Source of the DNA: Desulfatibacillum sp.
GTDB lineage: Bacteria; Desulfobacterota; Desulfobacteria; Desulfobacterales; SpSt-501
Reading direction: 5' to 3'
Assembly: GCA_020725555.1 (NCBI GenBank)
Contig: DYEU01000030.1
Location: 1 to 51,809 of the forward strand
DNA: 51,809 nt
The position numbers and the translations under genes were made by a program. The notes beneath the pieces were generated by a model that saw nothing but the letters and a program-made list of their open reading frames with translations, had not been told where the DNA came from and ran no database searches. How positions within the stretch are numbered: the stretch's first letter is position 1; every line of letters begins with the position of its first letter. This document shows positions 25,010 to 33,746 of this stretch, piece after piece.

Positions 25010-27292
25010 TCAGCGGATCTCGGCCAGGAGCCGCCGGGCCTCCTCCGCCTCCGGGAAGTCCTTTCCCAGCCGCAGCGCGCGCTCGAGCTCGGCGCGGGCC
25101 TTGCCCGCTTCCCCCCGCTTGAGGTGGGCGAGCGCGAGGTGGTAGGCGACCGTGGGGTTCTCCGGCGCCTTGGCCGCCGCGTCGCGCAGCTCGAGGACCG
25201 CGGAGTCGTAAAGCCCCTTGCGGTAGTAGACCCAGCCCAGGGTGTCGAGGATGCTCGGCTCCTCGGGCATCTCCTCCTTGGCGATCTTCGCCCACTTCAG
25301 CGCCTCGTCCAGGTCGCGGTTCGCCTCGGCGAGGAGGTAGGCGAGGTTGTTCGCGGCCGGGGCAAAGCGCGGGTCGATCTCGAGCGCCCGGCGGTAGTGC
25401 GGCTCGGAGAGCTCGTGCCGCCCCTGGGTGTCGTAGATCACGCCGATCAGCATGTGCGGGGTGGCCTGCCCGGGGTTCTGGGAAAGAGCGGCCTCGAAAT
25501 TGGCGATCGCCTTGTCGGCCTGTTTCTCCCGGAGGTAGAGCCCGGCAAGGGCGTAGTAAGGCGAGAGAAACCGGGGGTTCTTTTCCACCGCCTTCTTCCA
25601 GGCCTCTTCGGCGCGGCGCGGTTCTCCGGCGGCGAGGTGGAGATTCCCTTGGATATGGTAGATCGCGGCCTCGGCGGCCGCGTCGCCGGCGATGGCCGCC
25701 AGATGCCGCTCGCAGCGGGCAAGCGCCTTGGCCGGCTCTTTCAGCGCGAGGTGCGCGGCCGCAAGCCCGGAAAGGGCCTCGAGCATCCGGGGCTCGGCCT
25801 GGAGCGCCTTTTCGAAGCGCTCGATCGCCTCGCGCTCTTTGCCCTCGGCGCGGGCGAGCCGTCCGAGCTGCAGCCAGGCGCTCGGGTTGCGCGGTTCGCG
25901 CTGCAGGATCTCCTCGAAGGCCTTTTTCGCCTCCGCGTTTTTCTGTTGCAGGGCGAGCGCGTTTCCGAGCAGGAGCTTCGCGGGCACGCTGCCGGGCTCG
26001 ATCTTGAGGGCGGCCTCGGCCTCCTTCTGGGCGCGGCCGTAATCGCGCTCGGCAAGGGCCACCTCCGCGAGCAGAAGGCGCGTCCTCAGGTTCGCCGGCT
26101 CGAGCTCGGCGGCACGGGCGAGCGCCGCCGAGGCGAGGCGGATCTCGCCGCGGCCGAAGAGGGCAAGCCCGTTGAAATAATGCAGCCGCGCCGAGTTGGG
26201 CTCATCGCGCAAAAGCTGCGCCAGGAGATCCCCCGCCGCGGCGAACTGCCTCCGCGCGACCAGGATCTCGGCCTTGAGCTGGCGCATCGGGAAGGAATTC
26301 GGGTTTTTCTCGAGCACCCGGAGCACCTCGGCCTCGGCCCCCGCGAGATCCCCGCGGCCAAGGAGATAGCGCGCCCGCGCCTGGGGGATGGCCGGGTTTT
26401 CCGGCTCGCGGGCGGCCGCCTCGTCGTAGAGCGAAAGCGCCCGCTCGTGCTTTCCGTGGGCCCCGTAGAAGGAGGCCGCGGCCAGGGGCACCCGCGCCGA
26501 TTTCGCGTCTGCGGCAAGCGCCCGCTGAAAGGCATCCTCGGCCTCGGCCGGCCGGTTGCGGCCGGCGTAAAACTGCGCCATGGCGATCAAGAGATCGGCG
26601 TTCTGCGGGTTCTCGGCCGTGAGGGAACGGATCTCGCGCTCGGCCTCCTCGGACTTCCCGGCGGCGGCGTGCAGGGAAAAAAGGGCCATGCGGACGTTCA
26701 GCGCATCCGGGGCCACGGCCGCGGCCCGGCGCAGCACCGCCTCGGCCTCTTCGGGTTTTCCCTGCTGGACCAGCAGCCGCGCAAGCCCCAGGTGGGCACG
26801 CGTCTCCCGGCCGTCGATCTCGATCACGCGGCGGAAGCTCGCCGCGGCATCGGTCGGCTTTCCCTCCTGGGCCTGAAGCGTCGCCAGCAGAAGAAGCGCC
26901 TCGGTGCTTTGCGGCTCGCGGGCGAGCACCTCGTCGAGCCGCGCCCGCGCCTCGGCGAATTTCTGCCCCAGGGCGAGAAAGGTGGCGAGCTTGAGCTTGG
27001 CCTCCATGTTCGCGGGGTCGATCTCGGCCACGGCGGAGTACGAGCGGAAGGCCGTCTGGGCATCCCCCAGCTTGAGGCTCGTTTCGGCGAGCAGCAGATG
27101 CGCCTGGACGAAGCGGGGGTCGATCTTGACCGCGTTTTTGAGCTCGATCAGGGCCGACTTGTGCTCCCCCTTCTCCGCGTACGCTTTCGCCTTCGCGAAA
27201 TGGGCCTGTTTTTTCTGTTCATCCGAAGAGCAGCCGGACGCCGCAACGATCAGGGCGAGCGGCACAACCCACAGGATCTTCCAACCCTTCAT
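25010..27292 (-). CDS. prsT: TPR-repeat lipoprotein of exosortase-type EPS systems (PrsT-like)
   Basis: 760 residues. A lipoprotein signal ends at the lipobox IVAASGC (Cys21). The rest is an almost unbroken array of about 20 tetratricopeptide repeats, for example ALIELKNAVKIDPRFVQAHL, AEAVLRRAAAVAPDALNVRM, AITFE-like helices and YYRKGLYDSAVLELRDAAAK near the end. Length, lipidation and repeat number match PrsT of PEP-CTERM/exosortase loci, a periplasmic or outer-membrane-linked protein that accompanies the PrsK/PrsR regulators; its exact function is not settled. It overlaps the upstream hybrid kinase by 4 bp (ATGA), so kinase and lipoprotein are made together. The symbol is by analogy. Confidence 0.8.
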   Translation of the reverse strand: MKGWKILWVVPLALIVAASGCSSDEQKKQAHFAKAKAYAEKGEHKSALIELKNAVKIDPRFVQAHLLLAETSLKLGDAQTAFRSYSAVAEIDPANMEAKLKLATFLALGQKFAEARARLDEVLAREPQSTEALLLLATLQAQEGKPTDAAASFRRVIEIDGRETRAHLGLARLLVQQGKPEEAEAVLRRAAAVAPDALNVRMALFSLHAAAGKSEEAEREIRSLTAENPQNADLLIAMAQFYAGRNRPAEAEDAFQRALAADAKSARVPLAAASFYGAHGKHERALSLYDEAAAREPENPAIPQARARYLLGRGDLAGAEAEVLRVLEKNPNSFPMRQLKAEILVARRQFAAAGDLLAQLLRDEPNSARLHYFNGLALFGRGEIRLASAALARAAELEPANLRTRLLLAEVALAERDYGRAQKEAEAALKIEPGSVPAKLLLGNALALQQKNAEAKKAFEEILQREPRNPSAWLQLGRLARAEGKEREAIERFEKALQAEPRMLEALSGLAAAHLALKEPAKALARCERHLAAIAGDAAAEAAIYHIQGNLHLAAGEPRRAEEAWKKAVEKNPRFLSPYYALAGLYLREKQADKAIANFEAALSQNPGQATPHMLIGVIYDTQGRHELSEPHYRRALEIDPRFAPAANNLAYLLAEANRDLDEALKWAKIAKEEMPEEPSILDTLGWVYYRKGLYDSAVLELRDAAAKAPENPTVAYHLALAHLKRGEAGKARAELERALRLGKDFPEAEEARRLLAEIR

Positions 27293-29310
27293 GAAACCTC
27301 CCTTTTGCTCACGAAACGTGCACGGGCCCCTTCCGGACTCAGGCCCGGTGCCGCCTCGCCCTCGCCCCTGGGGGGTTGCGCGGGAAGCGCGGAAGCCGCC
27401 TCTCCCGCGGGTTTTTGCCGGTAGAGCACCGCGGCGAGGACTTCGCTCAGCTCCTTGAGATCGGCCGGCTTGGTGAGGGTGCCCCGGGCGATCCCCCGGC
27501 CGAACGCATCGCCGGCCTGCTGCGGGTCGAGATCACAGCCGGTGAAGAGGACGATCCGCGCCTCGGGGTCGATCTCGAGCATCCGCCGGCCGCACTCGAT
27601 CCCGCCCATGCCCGGCATGTTGACGTCGAGCAGCACGAGATCGGGCTTGCGCAAACGGTAGAGCCGGATGGCCTCCTCGGGACTCGAGGTGCAAAGCGGC
27701 CGGTAGTTCAGCATCCGGAGCAACCCCTCCATGGCGCGCAGGATTTCGCCCTCGTCGTCCACGAACAACACCGTCTCTCCCCGGCCGCGGGCGAGCGCCC
27801 CGGGCTTTGCCCCCTGCCCCGTCCCGGCCGCCGCGACGCAGGGGAGATGGATGCGGAACACGGTGCCGCCGCCGGGGCGGGATTCGACCTGGATTCGGCC
27901 GTCGTGGCTCTTGATGATGCCGTAGGCGGTCGAAAGGCCGAGCCCCGTACCCTGGCCCACGGGCTTGGTCGTGAAGAAGGGGTCAAAGCATTTCTCGAGC
28001 GTCTCGGCGTCCATGCCGCAGCCCGTGTCGGAGATCACGAGCAGGACGGCGCCGCCCTCCTCCCGGGCCTCGACCCGGAGCACCCCCCCGCCGGGCATGG
28101 CGTCGCGGGCGTTGGTGAAGAGGTTCATCAGGACCTGGCTCAAGCCCGTCGCATCGCCCAGCACCCAGAGCGTTTCGGGCACCTGCGCCTCGATGCGGAT
28201 TTGGGAACCGAAGGAGCCCTCGGCGACGGCGAGCGCCTCGCGGATCACCGGGACAAGGTCGACGGCTTGGAACTCGCGGCGGATCTCCTTGCGCGAAAAG
28301 TGGAGCAAGCCGTCCACGAGCCGCGCCCCGCGCTTCACCGAGGAGTGGATGCGGGCGGCGATCTCCTGCAGCTCGGGTTGATCCTTGTGGTTGAGCTGGA
28401 TCAGCTGGCTGTTCACCAGGATCTCGGTCAGGGTGTTGCGGAAATTGTGGGCGACCCCGGCGGCAATCGTGCCGAGGGCCTCCATCTTCTGGATGTGCTG
28501 GATCTGGATCTCCAGGCGGCGGCGCTCGGTCACGTCGGTGATCATCCAGATGGCGGTCGCCTCGTCCCCCTTGACCGGAAGCCTCTTCACCAGGAGCTCG
28601 CGGCCGTGCACCTCGAGCGGCCGATCGGGCTCGGTCTCGGAGGGACGCTCGGCCGGGAGCCGGGCGAGCGCCTCGATCCGCCCCCGGACCTCCCCGGGGA
28701 AGAGGTCAACCGGCGAGGCCGTGAGCATCTTGCGGACCGGAAGGCCGAGCATCTGGACCGCGGCCGCGTTCGCGTAGACGACTTTTCCCGAATAGACCTC
28801 GAGGATCCCCTCGGACATGCTCTCGAGGATGGTTTCGAGGTGGCGGTTGCGCGAGAGAAGCTCGCGGGTGAGCTGGCGCGAATAGACGTGCTCGAGCCCC
28901 AAAACGGGCTTCCGGGGCTCCACCGGGTGCGGGGCGTCGGCGGCGCGCACGGCGGCGAGGAAATTCTCGGCCATGGCGCTGAAGGGGCCCTTGGCGACGT
29001 AGTAGTCCGCCCCCGTCTCGCCGAAGTTGAAATCCGTCTCGGCGACCGCCGCGGAGACGATCACGAGAAAGCACTTCTCGAGGCGCGGCATGCTGCGCAC
29101 GATCTGGATCAGCTTGTCGCCGTCGATCTTGGGCATGATGAGGTCGAAGAAGATGATGTCCGGCGTGTAGGCGGCGAGGATGTTCAACGCCTCGAAGCCG
29201 TCCCCCGCCGTCTTCACCTCATGGCCCCGGGAGGAGAGCAGGCGCTCGGCGAAGGTGAGGATCACGCGGTCGTCGTCCACGACGAGAATCTTTTTGGTGG
29301 CCTCCGCCAT
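27289..29310 (-). CDS. Hybrid histidine kinase (REC-PAS-HisKA-HATPase-REC), soluble
   Basis: 673 residues without membrane segments. Domains in order: receiver (about 8-125, ILVVDDDRV and IIFFDLIMPKIDG), PAS (about 155-265, LETILESMSEGILEVYSGK), HisKA with His in GTIAAGVAHNFRNTLTEIL near 288, HATPase with N-box LMNLFTNARDAMPGGG, G1 ISDTGCGM and G2 VGQGTGLGLSTAYGIIKSH, and a second receiver (about 510-625, VLFVDDEGEI, LVLLDVNMPGMGG). In the His box the usual H-E/D-F-N-N is HNFRNT, so the residue after His is Asn instead of Glu/Asp, which is unusual and may change catalysis. It overlaps the PrsT-like gene by 4 bp. Confidence 0.85.
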   Translation of the reverse strand: MAEATKKILVVDDDRVILTFAERLLSSRGHEVKTAGDGFEALNILAAYTPDIIFFDLIMPKIDGDKLIQIVRSMPRLEKCFLVIVSAAVAETDFNFGETGADYYVAKGPFSAMAENFLAAVRAADAPHPVEPRKPVLGLEHVYSRQLTRELLSRNRHLETILESMSEGILEVYSGKVVYANAAAVQMLGLPVRKMLTASPVDLFPGEVRGRIEALARLPAERPSETEPDRPLEVHGRELLVKRLPVKGDEATAIWMITDVTERRRLEIQIQHIQKMEALGTIAAGVAHNFRNTLTEILVNSQLIQLNHKDQPELQEIAARIHSSVKRGARLVDGLLHFSRKEIRREFQAVDLVPVIREALAVAEGSFGSQIRIEAQVPETLWVLGDATGLSQVLMNLFTNARDAMPGGGVLRVEAREEGGAVLLVISDTGCGMDAETLEKCFDPFFTTKPVGQGTGLGLSTAYGIIKSHDGRIQVESRPGGGTVFRIHLPCVAAAGTGQGAKPGALARGRGETVLFVDDEGEILRAMEGLLRMLNYRPLCTSSPEEAIRLYRLRKPDLVLLDVNMPGMGGIECGRRMLEIDPEARIVLFTGCDLDPQQAGDAFGRGIARGTLTKPADLKELSEVLAAVLYRQKPAGEAASALPAQPPRGEGEAAPGLSPEGARARFVSKREVS

Positions 29311-29325
29311 CGACCCCGCCCGCCC

Positions 29326-31956
29326 TCAGTTCGTTTTCGCGCCCTCGCGGAGCATGCCCCGCAGGCGCCGATCGAGAAGGAGCATATCCCGCTCGAGCTC
29401 CGCGATCAACGGAGCCGCCCCGGAAAGCGCGCCCTGCTCGGCCTCCCGCTCCAGGCGCTCGGCCTTTTCGGCCCCCGGCTCGAAGCGGAACCCCCGGAGC
29501 ATCCCCTTGAGCGAATGCGCCGCGCGGCGGAAGGCCGCGGCGTCGCCCTGCTCCGCGGCCCGGCGCAGAAGCTCGATCTGCCGGGGATGGTCGTTTAAGA
29601 AGACCTCGACCACCTCCCGGAAGAATTCCCGGTCGCCGCCGAACCCCTCGAGAAGCGAGCGCTCTTCGGGCAGCCGGGAGGGCTCCACCCGGGGGCGGGC
29701 CGCCGGCACCCGGGCCTCGAGGATGCGCTTGAGCGCCGCGGCGTCGATCGGCTTGGGGAGGTAATCGTCCATCCCCGCGGCAAGGCAGCGCTCGCGGTCG
29801 CCCTGCACCGCGTGCGCCGTCATGGCGATGATCGGCGTGCGCGGCCGTCCTGTCTGCGCCTCGAGCTTGCGGATTGCGGCCGCGGCCTCGAGCCCGTCCA
29901 TCTCCGGCATCTGGACATCCATCAGGACGGCATCGAAGGGCTCCTCGGCAAAACGGGCGAGCGCCTCCCGGCCGTCGGCCGCAAGCACGGCCGAGAGCCC
30001 CCAGCGCTCGAGCAGCCGCAGGATGAATTTCTGGTTGAACGGCGTGTCCTCGGCGACGAGCAGCCGCAGCGAAGGCATCGTCTCCTTGGCCGGCGGGGGG
30101 GCCGCAGCCGGCCTCTCCGGTTCCGGTCGTCTCCCGGCTCCGGCGGCCGCCTCGGAAAGGGCGTGCACCAGGCCGGTAAACCCGTAGGGTTTGACGATCG
30201 CGGCCTCGACGCCCAGCGCGTCGCACTCCGGCTTGCGCTTGAGGTTCTTGAACGTCAGCAGCATGACGATCGGGCCGGCGAACCCCCGCTCGCGGCGAAG
30301 CCAGGCGGCGAGCGCAAAGCCGTCCTCGCCCGGCAGGTCGGAATCGAGGATCACGGCATCCGGCACGCCGGGGCCGGAGAGCAGCCGCTTCGCCTCACCG
30401 GCGTCGGCCGCGGCGAGATGGCCGATCCCGGCCCGCGCCAGGATTTCCCCCGTGATGCGGCGGGCGGCCTCGTTGTCCTCCACGAGAAGGACGCGGCGCA
30501 GGGCGGGCGGGGCGGAAAGCGGCGTTTCCGCGGCCGCCCCCGGCCCGGGGATGCCCAGGCGGGCCGTGAAGGCAAAGAGGCTTCCCTTGCCGGGCTCGCT
30601 TTTGACACCGATCCGGCCGCCCATGAGGCCGACCAGCCGCGCCGAAACCGCCAGACCGAGCCCCGTCCCGCCGTAGCGGCGCGACACCGCGGGGTCCCCC
30701 TGGTCGTAGGCTTTGAAGATCCGCTTCTGCCGCTCGGGGGGGATGCCGATCCCGCTGTCGCGCACCGCGAAGTGCATCAGGGCACGGCCGGCCGCGATTT
30801 CGCGCACGCCGACCCGGACGACCACCTCGCCCCGCTCGGTGAACTTGACGGCGTTGTCGACGAGATTGAGCAGCACCTGCCGCAGGCGGTCGGGATCGCC
30901 GAGCAGCCGTTGGGGAACGGCGGGGTCGATGCGGAAAGCGAGCTCGATTCCCTTGTTGTGGGCCTTGACGGCCGCGATCTTGACCGTCTCTTCGACGAAG
31001 CGCTCCGGCTCGAAGGGGATCTCCTGCAGCTCAAGCTTTCCCGCCTCGATCTTCGAGAAATCGAGCAGGTTGTTGATGAGGGAGAGCAGGGCGTAGGCCG
31101 AGGCGCGCACGACGTCCAGGTCCTCGCGCTGCTCGGGCCGGAGATCGGTTTTGACGAGAAGGTCGACCAGGCCGACAATGGCGTTCAGGGGGGTGCGGAT
31201 CTCGTGGCTCATGCTCGCCAGGAACTCGCCCTTGGTGCGGTTTGCGGCCTCGGCCGCAAGCTTCGCCCTAAGGAGCTCCTCGGCACGCCGGCGCTCGGTC
31301 ACGTCGCGGAAGAAGACGCTCAGGCCGACGGGTCTTCCGCGATCGTCGCGCTGGATGGCGATCGAGGACTCCGCAAAGCGCCGCTTCCCGTCGGCCCGCA
31401 AAAGGACCCATTCCACGTTCCGCGCGGTCTCACCGGCGGCGAGCACGCGGTCAAACTGCCCCTCGAGAAGAGCCCGGCTTTCGCCGCCGGCGAGCTCCTG
31501 CAGGCGCATGCCCGCAAGCCGCTCCCGGGAGTAGCCGAGGATCGCGCAGGCCTCATCGTTGGCGAAGGTAACCCAGCCGTTCGGTTCCAGCTCGCAGTAG
31601 CCGACCGGCGCGTTTTCGACGATGCCGCGGAAGCGCTCCTCGCTCTCGCGCAGGGCCTTCTCGGCGAGCTTGCGCTGGTTGATCGTGTACTGCGCGTGGG
31701 AACCGAAGATGGCAAAGAGGCAAAGCACGGTGACCCGGCCGTAGAGAGCGCCGGGGCCCGCGCCGAAGAGGCGCTGCATGAAATCGACGTTGACGTCCAG
31801 GAAAATGGAGAGAAGCGACTCGAAGAGCGTGTAGAAGAGGGCCAGGCCGACGCCGATCAGGACCATTTGGTCCCAGAAGCGGACGCGGATCGTGGGGGGG
31901 CTCTCGGGTGTTCCTCCCCGGGATGCCGCAGCCGGCCTGGTCGCGCGTGGAGTCAT
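29326..31956 (-). CDS. Membrane hybrid histidine kinase (TM-PAS-HisKA-HATPase-REC-REC-HPt)
   Basis: 876 residues from ATG 31956. Two N-terminal membrane segments (MVLIGVGLALFYTLFESLLS and LYGRVTVLCLFAIFGSHAQY) frame a short periplasmic part. Then come PAS (ENAPVGYCELEPNGWVTFAN), HisKA with FLASMSHEIRTPLNAIVG, HATPase (LLNLVDNAVKFTERGEVVV, RDSGIGIPPERQ, YGGTGLGLAVSARLV), a degenerate receiver (VLLVEDNEAARRI), a full receiver (LRLLVAEDTPFNQKF, AVLMDVQMPEMDG), and a C-terminal HPt domain with RRAAHSLKGMLRGFR. This BarA/ArcB-like layout suits a multi-step phosphorelay. A GTG at 32016 would add 20 residues. Its N-terminal module is shared with 48569-50344. Confidence 0.85.
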   Translation of the reverse strand: MTPRATRPAAASRGGTPESPPTIRVRFWDQMVLIGVGLALFYTLFESLLSIFLDVNVDFMQRLFGAGPGALYGRVTVLCLFAIFGSHAQYTINQRKLAEKALRESEERFRGIVENAPVGYCELEPNGWVTFANDEACAILGYSRERLAGMRLQELAGGESRALLEGQFDRVLAAGETARNVEWVLLRADGKRRFAESSIAIQRDDRGRPVGLSVFFRDVTERRRAEELLRAKLAAEAANRTKGEFLASMSHEIRTPLNAIVGLVDLLVKTDLRPEQREDLDVVRASAYALLSLINNLLDFSKIEAGKLELQEIPFEPERFVEETVKIAAVKAHNKGIELAFRIDPAVPQRLLGDPDRLRQVLLNLVDNAVKFTERGEVVVRVGVREIAAGRALMHFAVRDSGIGIPPERQKRIFKAYDQGDPAVSRRYGGTGLGLAVSARLVGLMGGRIGVKSEPGKGSLFAFTARLGIPGPGAAAETPLSAPPALRRVLLVEDNEAARRITGEILARAGIGHLAAADAGEAKRLLSGPGVPDAVILDSDLPGEDGFALAAWLRRERGFAGPIVMLLTFKNLKRKPECDALGVEAAIVKPYGFTGLVHALSEAAAGAGRRPEPERPAAAPPPAKETMPSLRLLVAEDTPFNQKFILRLLERWGLSAVLAADGREALARFAEEPFDAVLMDVQMPEMDGLEAAAAIRKLEAQTGRPRTPIIAMTAHAVQGDRERCLAAGMDDYLPKPIDAAALKRILEARVPAARPRVEPSRLPEERSLLEGFGGDREFFREVVEVFLNDHPRQIELLRRAAEQGDAAAFRRAAHSLKGMLRGFRFEPGAEKAERLEREAEQGALSGAAPLIAELERDMLLLDRRLRGMLREGAKTN

Positions 31957-32049
31957 GGGCGTCAGCAAGCAATCCGCCGCCGTTTCGGCGGCGCTGACGG
32001 GAACGAAAAGGCCCACCGCCTGCAGCGCCGCCCGGGGGAGCGCGGTGGA

Positions 32050-32265
32050 TCAGTCGAGGGCATCCTCGCGGGGTTTCGCTCGCGGCGCTTGCCTGCGGTC
32101 GCCCGGCTGGCGGCGCTCGTTGCCGCTCCGCCGCTCGGGGATGCAGCAGGTGTACCGGAAGCGCCGCCGCTCGGGGATTCGTCTTCGCCCTCCCTTGTCG
32201 GGCAAAAATTCACTTTCCCCCCGCAAGGGGTCCTGACCGGCTGGGGCGTTTTCGGCCATCGGCAT
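32050..32265 (-). CDS. Small Arg-rich protein with ERRSG-type repeats
   Basis: A 71-residue protein starting at ATG 32265 with GAGG five bases upstream. After a polar start (PMAENAPAGQDPLRGESEF) it has a run of basic motifs: RRRIPERRRFRY, CCIPERRSGNERR and QPGDRRQAPR. I recall similar short proteins with ERRSG.DRR motifs next to sensory genes in Deltaproteobacteria, but I cannot name a function. It is the first gene after the sigma-54 promoter at 32311-32326 and is 94 bp upstream of the membrane kinase ATG, so it is probably cotranscribed with it. The alternative is that the ORF is spurious in GC-rich leader DNA. Confidence 0.5.
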   Translation of the reverse strand: MPMAENAPAGQDPLRGESEFLPDKGGRRRIPERRRFRYTCCIPERRSGNERRQPGDRRQAPRAKPREDALD

Positions 32266-32310
32266 GAGGTCCTCAAACCCGATCGGGTGAAGGTTCAAGC
32301 ACAGCAGACA

Positions 32311-32326
32311 AGCATTTCGCGTGCCA
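32311..32326 (-). promoter_or_regulatory. Sigma-54 (-24/-12) promoter for kinase/PrsT operon
   Basis: On the minus strand TGGCACGCGAAATGCT gives a full -24 box TGGCACG and a -12 box ATGCT with exact spacing. Transcription would start near 32299, ahead of the small protein (ATG 32265) and the membrane kinase. It is the best of the three sites found. The activator gene 32503-33522 lies just upstream on the same strand, with a candidate enhancer (32458-32486) in between. Confidence 0.8.
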
Positions 32327-32457
32327 GCTCGTCGGACCTTGGGCTCAGCATGCCGGCGAGAGGGATACGGTCGATTTTATAAACAGGATCAAGTTGTTGT
32401 GCCTTAAGTAAAAAAAATGCCGCCTGCTAGATGAAACCCGCATCATGAAAGAAGTGA

Positions 32458-32486
32458 CCCACATCTGGTGATGCAATTTCCCACAT
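32458..32486 (-). promoter_or_regulatory. Candidate enhancer site for sigma-54 activator
   Basis: On the minus strand the 7-mer ATGTGGG occurs twice, starting 22 bp apart (two helical turns), at 32480-32486 and 32458-32464. They lie about 130-175 bp upstream of the -24/-12 promoter, the usual distance for activator binding. The 7-mers are short, so chance is possible. I did not see the same repeat before the other two sigma-54 promoters. Confidence 0.3.
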
Positions 32487-32502
32487 GAAGGCCGGTTGCG
32501 CC

Positions 32503-33522
32503 TCAGTCGAACACATCCGGGGGGGGCTCGATGCCGAGATCCTTGATTTTGTATAAAAGCGTCTTGTAGCTGATCTTGAGGATGCGGGTCGCCTTGCTGC
32601 GGTTCCAGGCGGTCTTGTTCAGCACGTAGGAGATGACCTCGCGCTCGACCCGGTCGGCCGCCCTTTTGCGCATCTCCTTGAGCGATAGGTTGGCGAGATT
32701 GGCCAGTTCGCGCGGGTCGAAAAGCGGGCTTGTTGCCTCGGGGCGGCCCTGGCCGTCCTCGACGCGGGACTCGGGCGTCCTGAGCAGGTTGTCCAGAGTT
32801 TCGTCGTCATCCCCCAGGATCATGATCCGCTTGATCATGTTCTGGAGTTCGCGGACGTTTCCCGGCCAGGAATAGCTGCGCAGTCGCTCGATTGTTTTTT
32901 TGCGCGGCGCGGTGAAACGCTTGCCCTGGAATTCTTCGGAATATTTTTTGATGTAGTAGTTGATGAGGTGCGGGATGTCCTCGGGCCGCCTTCGCAGCGG
33001 CTCGATCGTGATCCGGATCGCGCTCAGCCGGAAGTAGAGGTCTTCGCGGAACTTGCCCTCGATCAGGTCGCGCTCGAGATCGTGGTTGGTGGCGGCGATC
33101 ACCCAGGCGTCGGTCTTGACCGCTTTTTCGGAACCGAGCGGCGTGAAATCCCCGCCCTGCAGGACATGGAGCAGCTTGGACTGCAGCGGGAGCGACATGT
33201 CGCCGATTTCGTCGAGGAAGAGGACGCCGCCGTTGGCTTGCTCGAATTTTCCCCGCCGGCGTTTGTCGGCGCCGGTGAAGGCCCCGGGCTCGTAGCCGAA
33301 CATCTCGCTCTCGAGGAGCGTGTCGGGGAGGGCGGCGCAGTTCACCTTGACGAAAGGCTTGCCGAAGCGGTTGGACCGCCGGTAGAGGTGCTGCACCACC
33401 AGTTCCTTGCCCACACCGGTTTCCCCGCAGACCACGACGTTGAGCGAGGTGTCGGCCACGCGCTCGATGATGTCGCGGATCCGCTGGATGTTGTTGCTGA
33501 CCCCGATCAGCTCGGCTTCCAT
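32503..33522 (-). CDS. Sigma-54-dependent transcriptional activator without receiver domain (PrsR-like)
   Basis: 339 residues. AAA+ core: Walker A GETGVGKELV near 33, ESEMFGYEPGAFTGADKRRR with the sigma-54-contacting GAFTGA loop near 80, Walker B GGVLFLDEIGDM, and the Arg-finger region FREDLYFRLSAI. The C-terminal Fis-type helix-turn-helix is NRSKATRILKISYKTLLYKI. The N-terminal receiver seen in PrsR is missing; only about 30 residues precede Walker A. I favour ATG 33522 because GGAG lies five bases upstream; ATG 33603 would add 27 residues but has no ribosome site. The position beside two matching promoters makes it a candidate master activator of the EPS and kinase operons. How it is controlled without a receiver is open. 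Confidence 0.85.
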   Translation of the reverse strand: MEAELIGVSNNIQRIRDIIERVADTSLNVVVCGETGVGKELVVQHLYRRSNRFGKPFVKVNCAALPDTLLESEMFGYEPGAFTGADKRRRGKFEQANGGVLFLDEIGDMSLPLQSKLLHVLQGGDFTPLGSEKAVKTDAWVIAATNHDLERDLIEGKFREDLYFRLSAIRITIEPLRRRPEDIPHLINYYIKKYSEEFQGKRFTAPRKKTIERLRSYSWPGNVRELQNMIKRIMILGDDDETLDNLLRTPESRVEDGQGRPEATSPLFDPRELANLANLSLKEMRKRAADRVEREVISYVLNKTAWNRSKATRILKISYKTLLYKIKDLGIEPPPDVFD

Positions 33523-33664
33523 CTCGCTCCAGCGCGTTTCAAAAGAGGCGATCGTCCTTCCGGGGGCTGGGAAAAAAACTTCATAAATTATTGTAGCGGC
33601 CATCCCGCGGTTTGACAATAGCGAAAACGACCGCCCCCGGCCTCTGGCAGGGGCCGCCCCCGCC

Positions 33665-33694
33665 TTGACTTGGCGGTTGATTCGTGAGTTAATT
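33665..33694 (+). promoter_or_regulatory. Putative sigma-70 promoter for pilus-like operon
   Basis: TTGACT at 33665-33670 and TTAATT at 33689-33694 are separated by 18 bp, giving a plausible -35/-10 pair about 45 bp ahead of the preferred start of the PilM-PilN gene. The region is divergent from the sigma-54 activator gene. Fair matches only. Confidence 0.35.
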
Positions 33695-33746
33695 TTTATG
33701 GTTGCTTGCGAAATTTCGGACCGATGCCCGCAGGCGGAGAGATCCC

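Noticed and set aside
25010-27292. Repetitive DNA in the TPR gene as a tandem repeat or CRISPR array
   Set aside because: The repeats are degenerate protein-level TPR motifs with no constant DNA repeat or spacer length.
24962-32382. Open frames of over 700 codons opposite the PrsT and kinase genes
   Set aside because: Mirror images of GC-rich coding strands; products rich in Arg, Gly and His without motifs.
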